A stretch of 64,000 nt of DNA from Desmodesmus armatus (lineage: Eukaryota > Chlorophyta > Chlorophyceae > Sphaeropleales > Scenedesmaceae): NCBI GenBank assembly GCA_007449985.2, contig VIIQ02000571.1:434001-498000 (forward strand). The letters are read 5' to 3'. The notes below the pieces were generated by a model. The model did no database searches, was not told where the DNA came from, and was given only the letters and a program-made list of their open reading frames with translations. A program made the translations under genes and the position numbers. Below are positions 47,401-59,368 of the stretch, one piece after another. Positions within the stretch are counted from its first letter, which is position 1; the number at the start of each line of letters is the position of its first letter.

Positions 47401-49178
47401 GCCCGTGTCCTACATTTACTTCTGCACGTAACGGTGGTCACTTAACATGCTACCGCCTTGAACATACAACATCACCTCTGCAACCATACTCCGACAGTCA
47501 GCGGCTCCTGCCAAGCCATGCCAGCAGGGCGTCTCATACAACTTGATACATGAGGGTGCTACGCCCTATGTACATGAGGGTGGTGCTTACTGTTCCGGCC
47601 ACCCCTGTCCCCACCCCCTCACCTCCTCCAACAGCTCCTGCACCTCAGGGTCGCCCCTCAGCACGCCACTGCCTTCAAATCTACAATGTTGCAGCGAGTA
47701 CCGCCCAGCGGTGAAAGCCTCCAGTTATAACAACCTCCCCCTCTGCTCCAATCCAATATTGCAGGAACCCACACCATCCATGGAAACATTAGGAAACCCA
47801 CGGCAGCCCTGCTCACCTCCTCCAACAGCTCCTGCACCTCAGGGTCACCACTCAGCACGCCGTTGCCTGAGTCACTGGCACGCTCCAGGCCCAGGCTGTG
47901 CTGCTGCGGGGCAATGCAACAGACAGAGGTGCATGCATGTGGCAGGCACAAGTGCATGCATGTGGCAGGCAGAGTGGGACAATTCAAGAGGCAGAGTGGG
48001 GCGATGCACCAGGCAGACGTGGAGGCATGTGGCAGTCAGAGGGCTGGTAAGTTGCGGCGTTGGCTGACTGTCAGAGGAGACCACAAACTCGGCTGCTGCA
48101 GTGAGGTGGTGCCAGGGGAGGATGATTGAATCAGTCCCTGAATGCATGCAAACCGCAAGTTGCTGCTGTCGAGCACTGCCAATGCTGCAGGGAGATCATG
48201 AGCCCTGCACACAAGAGTGCACATCTGCTGCCCCCTACCTTGCCTATGTCCCGGATCAGCCGTTCTCGTTGCACCTGCACAGGCAAGCCAGCAAACACAT
48301 CATAGTCGTCAGTAGACAGTCAGCTGGCACCACCGTTTGACAGCCGGTGGCAGTGCCCCCCCTGGCTTTGTTGACCATAACATTTGACTGTATGTCAACC
48401 AATCAGCGGTCCACTCCATGATCTTATATGTCTTGCCAACTGCTGGTCCCTATCTGTCACACTCCTTGCACTGATTGGTCCAGCGTGCAGGTCCCGCTCT
48501 TTTTACTACGGCTGCTGCAAGGCTGAGGCTCATCAGCGAGACAGCTGCACACCGCTGCCTGTTGCTACTGCTGTGGCTGCCCCAGCACTTCTGTTGGCCC
48601 TCAGAGTTCGCACACACTTGCTGCTCTCTGGTAACTTGGCACTTTGGAATGCGTACAGACACAGTGTGTCTTTGCTGTTCTAGCACATGAAAGCCCATTC
48701 ACCGCTAGGAATGCTTCTACTCACTGCGCCGCTGTTCCTGCTTTGGTAGGTGAAAGCCTCAGCCAGCTCCCCATCTTCATCAGTATCTGCCAAATCATCC
48801 TGGTCGCCTGGTGCTGACGAATGATGCCGCAGCCACTTGCTCAAAGCATGCACGGCATGCCGCTCAGACTCTGTCAGCTGTGTGCTGCCCTGCAGGCAGC
48901 CAACAAGCCCCACACCATCCGAACCTGCTGTCAACATCGTTGGTGATGATGCTGCAGGTGCTCTGCGTGCTTGGGGTTTCAACCCCGTGTCAGGTGCTGC
49001 TGCTGGCAGCTTGCAGGGCCAGGCCAGGCAGCCCCAGACACCTCACTAGCTGCTGCAGCACGTTCGATGATTGTGCAGTCTACTGAGGGACACATGAAGC
49101 TATCACAGCACTCACCGAGACCTTGCTGATAGCAGATAGGGCGACTATCAGCTGCTCGCCTGAGATACTCCCAACCAT
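44489..49178 (-). CDS. 3',5'-cyclic-nucleotide phosphodiesterase
   Basis: Hydrolyses cAMP and/or cGMP (family reaction). In-phase exons: 49116-49178 (tentative first), 48725-48889, 48239-48274, 47817-47903, 47038-47277, 46598-46679, 45938-46143, 45355-45535, 44976-45070, 44489-44632, about 432 residues. The whole class I catalytic domain is visible in order: [86 protein letters not shown] and [12 protein letters not shown]. The metal-binding His/His-Asp/Asp set is intact. The N-terminal 150 residues are acidic/Ser-rich with no GAF or PAS domain I can see. The first exon is a guess; more coding sequence could lie upstream. Substrate specificity cannot be read from the sequence with confidence. 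Algal enzymes of this type are common in flagellar cyclic-nucleotide signalling. Confidence 0.9.
47623..47673 (-). repeat. Copy of a PDE exon tail inside an intron
   Basis: Reads [17 protein letters not shown] then GTGAGG, nearly the same as the end of exon 47817-47903 ([16 protein letters not shown] then GTGAGC). No acceptor in front gives the right phase, so normal inclusion would break the frame. Confidence 0.8.
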
Positions 49179-49663
49179 GTCAAGGCTGCTCAAGCATTCG
49201 TTGCCTCCCCCTTTCCCAGTTGATCCATTGACCACACTACAATACTGACGACTCCATCTGCAGCTTGACAGGATGGGGGAAGTGTTGGGTGTGTGGATGC
49301 TGCTTTGCTGACAATGCTTTGATGGAACGAAGCATACACAGCCCGCGCGTCTCCAAACGCACGTATGCATGAAAATATACTCAGATGAACAGACAAGCCG
49401 CAGTCTCCAATTGTGCCAATCCAAAGACAAAACCTTGGCAATTACTCAACCGTGACCACTTCGAACTGAAAAAACATGAAATAACTATTGCGGGACAGGA
49501 TGTCAGATTGCAGTGTCGTTTCACGTCCCGTTGCACCATCAAGACATTATCAGCAGTGATCTGGTGTGCTTGGGTGCTTGCATCAGCTGTTCTGTTCTGT
49601 GCTGCGTCACCCTTGCTCAATCCTGTTTTTGACTCTCTGATTCACGCTTAGCACTGGAGCAGC
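49179..49663. promoter_or_regulatory. Shared region between divergent PDE and CTU1 genes
   Basis: Only about 485 bp separates the proposed PDE start (minus) from the CTU1 start (plus), so both promoters must lie here or inside the first exons. No clear TATA box was found. The PDE may have an additional 5' exon in this space. Confidence 0.4.
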
Positions 49664-52600
49664 ATGACGTCCAAGCAGTGTGCCAGGTGCACTGGCAGGG
49701 CAGCACTCCGACGGCCCAAGACCTTTGAGCAGGCAAGTGCTGGCAGCGGTCACTGCATGCTGTGCCGCAAAGCGCTGTAGGCTCAGCTCTTGAATTCAAA
49801 ATTGACATCAGCATCCTCATTATGTGCATACGCAGGCCTTGCACTGCTGCCGCGCCTCTCCTTACAACACCACTAATGCTGTTCTTGTGGTCGTGCAGCT
49901 GTGCAAAGAGTGCTTCTACCAGTGCCTAGAAGACGAGGTGCATGAGACCATTGTCAGCAATGCACTTTTCAAGCCTGGAGAGCGGGTCGCAGTTGCAGCA
50001 TCAGGCGGCAAGGACTCAACAGTGCTTGCTCACTTGCTCACCCTGCTCAATGAGCGCCACAAGTGAGCATTGCACAGCATACCAACCCACAGCCCAGCAC
50101 AGCGCACTGCAGCTTACAGCAGACATCAGGGCAGCTACTGCATGAATCCTCATGGCCACACATGGTCGGGGCGACAGTGCAGCTGCATGGGGCATCAGCA
50201 GGGACGGGGGTGGCAGCGGTGGGAGCATTGTCACAGCAGTGCCATGTGCACACCATTTGCCCTCGGCTTCCCAGCTGCTTGATACCTGCTGTGGTCATTT
50301 GCAGTAGCTCTCAACTGCTTGGGGCTCATGATGTGGCGCCAGCATAGGCCACCTCATCTGCCCCTCCACTGCCAGCAGCTGTTGCACTGCCAGCAGCACT
50401 CCATGTGCCTGCCCTGTGCTGAGTATGACAAATGTAAATTCATCGGATAGTCAGCCCCCAGCAAATTTCTCTAATGTCACATCAATCCTTCCCCTACATC
50501 TCCTGCCCCCCCCCCCCTCTGTCTTTCGTTTTCCACGCCTGGTGGAGGTTCAGGCTAGCGCCCGGCCCATGCATCGCATGCTGTGCTGTGCCGCAACCCC
50601 CTTCCTGCTGCAGTTACGGCCTGGATCTGTTTCTGCTCTCCATAGACGAGGGCATCTCTGGCTACAGGGATGACTCACTCGAGACAGTCAAGCGCAACGA
50701 GCAGACTTACGGCATCCCACTCAAGGTACGGGGCTGTAGCTGTGAAGTACAGCACAGTGCAGTCCAGTGCAATTCAGTTGCCAATTGCCAGTAGTGCACT
50801 GTGTAAGGAATCAGTTTTCTGCAAGGCAGGGCAGTACTGCCCCATACAGCAGTCGTTGCTGTAGTTGGCTTCCACACACTGGGTGTTGATAAAAAAAATG
50901 TATGGCCACAAAGCTGCGCAGGGCGGAAGTGGCAGAAGGGTTTTAGGCAAAATCAATCCTCTCAAAACTAGCATAATCTTTTGTGTCAATGCTGCTGCAG
51001 GTGCTGTCTTACAAGGAGCTTTATGGATGGAGCATGGACCAGATTGTGTCACAGATCGGCACCAAGAACAATTGCACCTTCTGTGGAGTGTTCAGGTGGG
51101 GGCCCCTGCCCAGAAATGCACCACCCTGTGCTTGTACAATCTTTCTAAGCTGGGCTTGATCAAAACAAAGCTCTTTACTGATACTGAACCTGTTAGGCAC
51201 ATGGACAGCTTTGCGCGCACCTGACCCCTAAATCATTGCTCCTTGATACTCCCTGTTTGGGCACCGAGCAACGTACTATCTCCCCCCGCCTTGCGGCATC
51301 ATGGCGATGATGACCCCATCTGTTACCACCTGTGACACCCCTTTCATGACCCCACCCCCCTTGTTTGTCTCCTTAGTTGGAACACCAATATCCTCAGAGG
51401 CAAGGTCATCATCTTAGACACCGGCCGGTATCAAGCACCGCCCACGCTTGCACTTGAACACTGCGGTGGGAATTTCCCCTTTGCCACCAGAATCAAAAAG
51501 TCGTAATGCTGTGCACCTTGCCCGCCTGTCAACACCTCTGTAGGCGTCAGGCCCTGGACCGCGGAGGCCTGATCGAGCGTGCCGACAAGATTGCCACTGG
51601 CCACAATGCGGACGACATCGCAGAGACAATCCTGCTCAACATCATCAGAGGCGACGTGCCCAGGTGTGGGCCGGTGCCGCAATGTGTAGACCTGATTATG
51701 TGGTTCCTTTGGCATGGCAAGGCTAGTGCTACGGCCCTAGCCATGCTTATGGCATGGCAAGGGTAGTGCTCTAGCCCTTGCCTAGCCTAGGAGATAGCTA
51801 CCTGGCAAAGCCTCGCCTATCCAAGCGTCGTCTTCGGCAAGAGGTGAAGCCCTTCGGCAAAGCGAGGCGAGAGCTACTTGGCATTGCCAGAGAGGCATGG
51901 CTGGCCATATCCACCCCCTGCAGCTGCTTGACACTGTATTTCCCCTCGCACCAACTGCCTGCAGGCTGTCTCGCTGCGTCAACATCGTGACAGGTGGTGA
52001 CGGGCCGCTGCCGAGGGTGAAGCCCTTCAAGTACACCTATGAGAAGGAGATCGTGATGTACGCCTACTTCAAGAAGCTGGACTACTTCAGCACGGAGTGC
52101 TTGTACGCACCCTTTGCTGCCAGGGGCTTTGCGCGAGATTTTGTCAAGGACCTGGAGGTAAGCGGCACGTATCTCACCCTGCTAGTGGGGACTAAGGGCG
52201 GTGGCGATGGCAAGAAAAACATAATCGAACTAGATACATAAGAAACACTATTGTGTAAGCCAACAATCCATGACATGTAGCACTGTGTGGGACTTGCATC
52301 GTACCGCTTGTGCCCCCTAATAGACAGTGATCGACGTCTTATGCTGCAATCAACAGCGTCTCTAAACCTGGGCCCGGTGTCGAGACCTATCCTCACCACC
52401 GCTTGCCACCGCGGTCCCCAACCCGGTGTATAGTGTTGAATCTGGGGCCGGTCTCTAAGACCGCGGTGGCGAGCCGGTCTTGAAGACCGGTGTCTAAGTC
52501 CGCGGTGGCGAGCCGGTCTTGAAGACCGGTGTCGGACATAGCGGTGTGGAGCCGGTGTTGAACAACGGTGTTGAACACCGCGGTGGCGAGCCGGTGTTGA

Positions 52601-54679
52601 TGAGCGGTCCTGAACACCTTGTGTATACATACTGTTCCATGGCTCTGGCAGCCCCATTGGCACTGCAGTTGCACTGCCCTGTGCTGCATGTCTGTCCTGA
52701 TGGTCTTCTACTGCTTGCTAGCCCTGATGCGTGTGCCCTGCACTGGTTTAGACCACATGAGGCATCCAAGCGTGTTGTGTTGCACACCTGAGTGTGCCCG
52801 ACCTGTTGTCTCTGAAGAAGCCAGAAGGCTTCTGGTGCCAGAGGCCAGCTACCTTCTGGTGCTGTGGATGCTGCTGCTGGTCTTTGCGCAGCTTGCATAT
52901 TCCAGCCAGCTTGTCACTGTGCAGATCGTGTGTTGACAGGGGCTGTGGGAAGTTCATCCTCTGTGGGCAACACAGGCTGTACATCACTTCTTCTTGCTTG
53001 GGCATGGGTGGGAAGGTGTTTTCCTGCCAGACGCGGCCAACATGAGCAGTACTCGTGATGCTACAATGATGTAAGAATGAGTGACAATACTCCTAACGCA
53101 AAACCTGTAACGTCGATGATGAGCTCCTCTTGGCAGCAGAACAGTCCATGCATGCCCGGCCATGGCCAGTGCCTGCGCCCATGCAAATCAACGGCTGCAT
53201 GCCACTCACCAGTTTTTCCAGCGCTGCATGGGCTGCAACTTCACCAGATTCATCGTCACCGCCTCCAACAGAGCACGATCCGCCATATTTGCTGACCGAC
53301 ATGTTCGAGTAATTTGCGGCGTATCGCAGTATCGCCGTTCGGAGTGCGTTGTGTCTTATCGCAGCATCGCCGTTTCGGATGAGTTGTGTAAAAGAAGGAT
53401 TGTGGGAAGTACATGTCTGTAATCGCAGTATATATGCTGCCATACGCCGGCCATCGACGTTGAGGGCGTTCATGGCATATACATAACCTTGGAATGCAAG
53501 GGCTGACCGTCATCTCCTGTCCAGCCTTCCAGACATGTACCCCAGTACTTCTTTTCAGATCAAGTCAACGTCTCTCCAACTGACGTGCGCCATGCAGTAC
53601 GCGTGCCATGCGCCCGAACTCTCCTCCACTGCCCTAACGATTTCTGTGTCATCCAGGCGTCTCGTTTGTGGTTGGGCTCGAGCATCACAGTTGAGGCCCT
53701 TTGCACACTTCACACTTCACACCCTCACACTTCACACCCCTCACACTGCCGTCCTGTCCGTAACATCACACCCCTGACACTGCCAACCTGTCCATCTGCC
53801 CTGGCACACACCTCTTACTCCCACCAGGCAGCGCGTCCGTCTGCCATCATTGACCTCATTCACTCAGCTGAGAGCTGGAGGGTGTGTGCATCTTCGATAG
53901 AGCACATGGCAGCACCCAAAAGGTAGGTGCAGGCAGCAATGAGGATGTTATAAGAGTGCCGGCCAGTGCTGTGATAGCACACAAAGCAGGCTGTGCCCGT
54001 GATGTGACTGCGCCTGAAACATGATGTCTCGCCTTCCCAGCAAATGGTTTTGTGGCTGACTACCGGGCTGTGGCAGGCTTGCTTCATGCAACATGATGCA
54101 GCCTTGTTGGTAGCATTGCCACTGGCACTTGTCCTGACGATGTTGTCAGCAATGGCCAGGTGGCTGGCTAGTATGGGTTCGGACCCATGCCGCATGATGT
54201 ATAATCTGCGCCTGCATCCTTAGCGTCCTAGTTGACCGGTCAACTCAACCATGTCCTGCCGTGCTGTTCTGACCTGTCTTTTGCCCTGCTGTGCTATGAT
54301 GTGCAGCTGTGAGCGCTGTGGGTTCATGTCCAGTCAGGCGGTGTGCAAGGCATGCATGCTGCTGGAGGGCCTTAACAGCGGCCTGCCCAACCTGGGCGTC
54401 AGCAGAACGCGGCGGAATGGGACGCGCAGGGAGAAGCCGCAGCAGCCGATACAGCTGGACTTTGAGCAGCAGCCCCGAAAGCAGCAGCAGCAGCCGCGGC
54501 AGCAGCCTGCACCACAACCGCAGCAGCAGCCGCAGCAGCAGAAGCTGGTGTTGCAGTCAGGCGGTGCTGAGCAGGTGGAAGAAGGCAGCACGTGCATTGC
54601 AGACAAGCAGCAGCAGGGACAGCAGCAGCACAGTGGGGTGCAGCAGGGAGTGCAGCAGCTTAGCCTTCAGCCGTCGTAG
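49664..54679 (+). CDS. CTU1: Cytoplasmic tRNA 2-thiolation protein 1 (CTU1/NCS6)
   Basis: Eight exons, all in phase, 406 residues: 49664-49732, 49899-50062, 50614-50725, 51001-51095, 51544-51663, 51965-52157, 53828-53922, 54307-54679. The enzyme adenylates and thiolates wobble U34 of Lys, Glu and Gln tRNAs together with CTU2, taking sulfur from URM1 (family knowledge). Motifs: N-terminal zinc pairs CARC and CKEC; PP-loop [89 protein letters not shown]-terminal zinc pairs CERCG and [14 protein letters not shown]. The tail after about residue 320 is a Gln-rich extension from CAG repeats not usual in the family. Intron 1 has a GC donor (CAG|GCAAGT). A TGTAA at 55143-55147 may be its poly(A) signal. 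It is divergent from the PDE and convergent with the PfkB kinase. Confidence 0.95.
51701..51895. repeat. Palindrome-rich patch in CTU1 intron 5
   Basis: Contains GGCTAG...CTAGCC, GGCAAGGG...CCCTTGCC (spacer TAGTGCTCTAG), a GCATGGCAAGG word twice, and a near-repeat of GCTAC(C/T)TGGCA. GC-rich arms (CCTCGCC and GGCGAGG) face each other over about 50 bp. Confidence 0.7.
52447..52618. repeat. Palindromic minisatellite in CTU1 intron 6
   Basis: About five units built on CGCGGTGGCGAGCCGGT followed by a small palindrome: GGTCT-cta-AGACC, GGTCTT-g-AAGACC (twice) and GGTGTT-g-AACACC (twice). The palindrome arms differ between units but stay complementary. Confidence 0.88.
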
Positions 54680-55533
54680 CTTGTGGCTAGGCTAGCCGTG
54701 TGTGGGTTTGCCGTGACTGTGGGGCGCTACTGACAGATAGGCGCGGGCATGCTGGGTTCGCTGGGTTTGATGGGTGCGGTACCCCTTATATCGTCGTTTG
54801 TCATCGCTTGTGAAAGAGCTCATGTGATCGGGCGTGACCGATTCACAGGGCACAGTATGGGTTCCAAGGGCCTTGCTGTGTGCTGTCAGATCCAGTGTCC
54901 GGTCTCTCCTGCAGTACAGGATGGCTGGCGTTTTTACACGCAGACTGTTTCCATTGCACGCAGCTCGCTTCCCATGCTGGCTGCATTATTTGTGGCTGGA
55001 GCCGGTCGCAGTGCAGCTGCTTGCACACTCCCTCGTAGCATCCTGTTGCCTTCTGTAGGGGATGCGTGGGTAATAGTGTGGGGCCATGACATAATGCTTG
55101 AAGTCCTGCATGCGGCCTTGCATGTATCGCTGTGGTGCCATGTGTAATGCAAGAGGCATAGCTTCTTGTGTTGCATGGCAAATAGTGGAGCTTTGTCAGG
55201 TAGTGTTCAGCTAAGGGATTTCAGGTCCCGCACTGCGGCCTGGCGCTGCCTCAAATTCTTCCTGTCATTACTGGAGCTGAAGCTGATTCATCAAGGCCAG
55301 CTCAATGTGCAGGGGGTTCAGCACATGAGTTGCATCCAACATGTGTGTTTGATGTGTGTCCAACGCAGCATGTTCAATGTACATTGTTACCCTGCACGGT
55401 TACAACAAAGTGTACCGTACTGTACTGTACTGTACTTTACTGAACTGTACTGTACTGTGCTGTACTGCACGAGTACATGCTGCACTGCACTGGAATGTAG
55501 TGCACTCAGCGTCTAGTACAGGCTTTGCATATG
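54680..55533. other. Convergent 3' ends of CTU1 and the PfkB kinase
   Basis: Holds TGTAA on the plus strand (55143-55147, for CTU1) and TGTAA on the minus strand (55400-55404, about 130 nt past the PfkB stop). A (GTACT)n-type tract runs at about 55414-55470. No other gene is supported. Confidence 0.6.
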
Positions 55534-58500
55534 TTACAAGCAGGCCTGCACAGGAAACTCCCAGGCCTGTTGTTTGTACAGAAGCTGCATCGCCACGTGC
55601 TCTACTGCATCGTACACCAGACCCTGCTCCGGCCCTGGCACGTTCAGCTTGCTCTGAACAGACACCTGCAGCAGGACAGTGGTGAAACCAACCCCAGTCA
55701 GGGAAAGATTGAGGAGCCATCTTCCTGTGCGTGATAAGGGGCACCATGTGTTTGTTTGTATCAGCTTTTGAAGCCTTGTACAGCCTGAACAGTACACTAG
55801 CACCACTGGTACAAAGTTTGTACACCCACAGATGAGAAGAAAAGAGAAGTGTGACATCATGATCCAGCACTGGCGGCCAGCTACGCTGCAAACAGACGGC
55901 AGGAAAGAAGGGATGCTGCAGAAGGCCAAGGAACTACACTTCCAGCGACCCACCTGTGCTGCTGCGATGCCCAGGGCCAGTGCATGCACCGGGTCCCTGC
56001 CTCGTACGAGAGCCGCAGTGAAGCCACCCGTCAGTGTGTCTCCCGCACCGCTGAGGTTGACTACTGCTGCCGGCACTGCTGGTACATGCTGCGCCCTCAC
56101 ACAACACCTGCCAGAACAAACAAACAAAAAAAAAGCAGTCACATGGATGTTGGACAGAGCTTCGCATCATTGGTCAGAAGCTACTCTGCAATTGAATGTG
56201 TAACCCACCACACAGTGCGGCGGCAAGCTGTGAGAGTTTGATGAGCAGGGTACACCGAAGCACCTCCTTCAGTATAGGGACGGCGTACAGCAGGGTAGCA
56301 CGAAACGTTTTAAACGCGTTTGAAGCGTTTCAGCTTTCTCAAAGTGCAAGTTTCATGCTACCTTGGTGCACAGACACTGCGTACACCTACTGTAAACTTG
56401 CACCCCGACAACAAGGAGGTTGGACGCACCTGCCAGCGCCGTTTCTCCCAGCTGCCATGCCCCAGGAACCGCCACCAGGAGAGGCATGGGTGTGTGGGCA
56501 GCCGCCCGGCTGTATGCAGGGTGATGATGAGAGCAGCAGAGCCCTGGCTGCAGGGGATAGACTGCTGCTGTGCTGGCAATCCTGCTGCTGCTGCTGCTGC
56601 TGCTGCATCGGCTGCCCAGTGTGTTGATCTGTGTGTAGGCAAGCGTGCTGGCTGTGTGCTGGTGTGTCGTGTCTACAGAGCGTAAGCAGTGCAGCTCCCA
56701 TGCTGCCCATCGTAAGGATGATGCAAGACAGACCTGCAGCATGTGCAGCACGGCACACAGAGACTGTCTTGTCGACCAAATTGGGCCACAAACATCCAGC
56801 ACATGCTGTGCCATGCCCAGACAGTCAGGCACCCACTCCTCGCGCTCCTCCACAGCGCTGTCAACAGGGAACATCTGCTGCAAGGTGCTGCAAGTTCCAC
56901 CGGCTACAAGCTGAGCATGACACATGCAGAAAAGCCATGCATCTGCTGGCGCCTGCAGTACACTGGTACACCTTGTTCCCCATGTCCTATCGCAGGTTCC
57001 TGCACGGCAAGTGTCTACCGTTCAGTCCACCCAATCATCAGGGCTTGAAGGTACCGCCCAAGAGTTTGCAGGGTCCATCTGTTATGACACCCCTCCCGCC
57101 TGAACAGCAGCTGTGCTGACAGCTGTGGTGACAGCTATTATGCAAGCTATGGTGACAGCTATGCTATCAGCTAATATGACAGTTATGGTGACAGCTATGC
57201 TATCAGCTAGTATAGCACTTATGATGACAGCTGTGCTGACAGCTGTGGTGACATCTGTGTGGACAGCTGTGCTTGCAGCTTGATGACACCTGTGACGACA
57301 GCTGTGCTGACACCTGTGCTGACAGAGAGCCAAAAACACATATGTTGGGGTCTGCACACCTTGTTGCAGCACAACAGCAGCAGCGGGCGCCAACCGTGCC
57401 AGCAGCTGCTGCGGCGACGACAAGCTGCTGTTCTCACTGACAGCACCAGCAGCTGGCCGCTGCAGGGGCGGTAGGCCCTGCTGCTGCTGCACTGCGGCTG
57501 CGATTGCCATCAACTCGTTGGCATTGGGTGTGATGGCGGCGAGATTCTGTAGAAAGGCCGCACACCTGCAGCGGATAGCGGCCACAGCAGCCCCAGCCCA
57601 GTACAGTTGGCATGACACAGGTGCCTTCACCCGCCGGCAGACACATACTACCAAACAATATACGAAGGTGCTATTTTTGCTCACTGAGCATTCACTGGCC
57701 AAACGACACCTTACAGCCCACTATCCCCACGCCGTCAATTCTGCACCAATGTACATATCAGCTTGTTCACACCAGCAGCAAATGCACGTCCTGTGGATCA
57801 AAGCCGGCTAGAACACCAATGCAGGCAAACTGTAGGCGCCCGAGCATTACCGATAACAGCACAGCTCGTGCGGCAGCATCCCACTGCTGCTGCACGCTGC
57901 GAGCCTTGACTCAGGCTAGTCTACGCCATGTGACAGCATTCTGTTCTGTGCCGAACATTGACCATATGCTGCTGCTGCTGCTGCTACCCTACCAGAACTG
58001 ATCAATCGACTGTACCACCCACCTAGGTGCTTTTGGTACAGAGACAGGCTCAAACACCACCGGCACTCCTGCTGCTCCCGCCGCTTGCACAGCTGCGTGC
58101 AGCGTTGCTGCAGGCAGGTTCGCGTCCAAGATGAGCACCTGCGCTGCAGCTATGGCTGCCGCGTATTGCTGAACCACTGCTGGTGTAAGCTCCGTTGTTG
58201 GCGCGGCAACATCTGCCACACTGGCAGCTACCTCGCCACCCCTGCATGTGCATGTGCGAAGTGGCGCAAAGCAAAATGCAGCAAGCGCGCACACACACGT
58301 GGTAGCCGATATGAAGGGTGGTCATGAGACCTGCATTGGACATTGCTGGTTTCTGCCACTCAATGCATATGCCTGTGTCTCTTGCACGGGTCCAAAGCTT
58401 TTTTTGGGGGGGGGGGGGGCACCACTCTCACACAGCAAAGTGACAAAAGATATTTTGTTTGAAACAAGATATCTTGATTGAAAGAAGATATCTTGTTTGA

Positions 58501-59368
58501 GGCCCTAGCAAGGGTGGAGCTGTTGCCCTGTGTGTACATACGGCATGAATACCACGACTGCTATTACAAACATCTCTGAGCGTTGCAGCTACAGTTGTAA
58601 CATCGATCACAGCTACAGGTGCCCAGAATGGATGCATAGAAAGATACCTACTGGAATAGCGGAATAGGTTGCTGAGCCTCAGTCCCATCCTACCTGTCTA
58701 GCAGTGCTACCACACAAGGCGTTGATACTTTGCTGCTCCTCACAAGGCCTTGGGTGGACAGCCTGCATGCAGACACCGGGACGGTTTGAGTTCAGCCCCC
58801 CACTTGTGTGAAAAACTCAACCCTTGACACCCTGAATGTGCTTTTTGAGTATCTTTGCTGGCTGACGTTGCTGACAGCGTCGATGCTGGCACATTGCTTC
58901 ATTTCTAGTGCGAGCTTTTGGAAGGCAATTCAACACAGCTCGCAGTGCAGCATGCTGATGCAACACTCAAAAGCTGCTGCTGGTGTGTGTTTATTTGTTC
59001 GTGGTTTTCTTTCACTCACCCAGTGTGTGCAAAGCTGGCCAGCAGTGCATCTGCCGCTGCGTCCTGACCCACCACACTCACTAGCAGCACTGCTTGCTGC
59101 TGCTGTTGCTGTCCTGGACGAGCTAACAGGTGATGAGCTGCCTCAGCAATGTTTCTTCCCACGCCGCCTGGCAGCTGCACCACAAGTCCAGGTACAGAGC
59201 TGCCCCGCTGCAGGTCGTCTGTTGTTGGCTGTGCCTGCGATGAGGGAGGGGATGGGGGTGGGAAGGTTCAGAAACCCTGATGGGGACTGCCTGTTGGACC
59301 ACTTAAGTTGAGAGTAGCCTTATTACCTGAATGTCTAACACGGTGCCGCCAATTACAACCACAGCCAT
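55534..59368 (-). CDS. PfkB-family kinase, likely pseudouridine kinase
   Basis: Eight exons, all in phase, 437 residues: 59327-59368, 59020-59207, 58694-58762, 58023-58241, 57360-57565, 56430-56733, 55954-56107, 55534-55665. Start MAVVVIGGTVLDIQ; then SSVPGLVVQLPGGVGRNIAE (PfkB first signature region), LLVSVVGQDAAADALLASF, GGEVAASVADV, LILDANLPAATL, PVVFEPVSVPKA, LAAITPNANEL, LSCIILTMGSMGAALL, VNLSGAGDTLTGGFTAAL (second signature with catalytic Asp) and SKLNVP near the end. The EPVSVPKA and GGVGRN patterns are those of plant peroxisomal pseudouridine kinase (PUKI) and its animal relatives, which phosphorylate pseudouridine for breakdown. Ribokinase-type alternatives are less likely. A Gln/Ser/Pro-rich insertion of about 80 residues, partly from (CAG)n, splits the domain before the second signature. 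TGTAA at 55400-55404 (minus). Confidence 0.87.
57109..57326. repeat. Short-unit minisatellite in a PfkB intron
   Basis: Many imperfect copies of a word like GCTGTGGTGACA / GCTATGCTATCA in a row, about 12 bp per unit, filling part of the intron 56734-57359. Confidence 0.85.
58384..58496. repeat. Poly-G tract and AGATATCTTG repeats
   Basis: A run of T then 15 G (about 58401-58421) is followed by three AAGATAT(C/T)TTG words, two of them containing the palindrome AGATATCT, separated by TTTGAAACA/ATTGAAAGA. These lie in the third intron of the PfkB gene. Confidence 0.8.
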
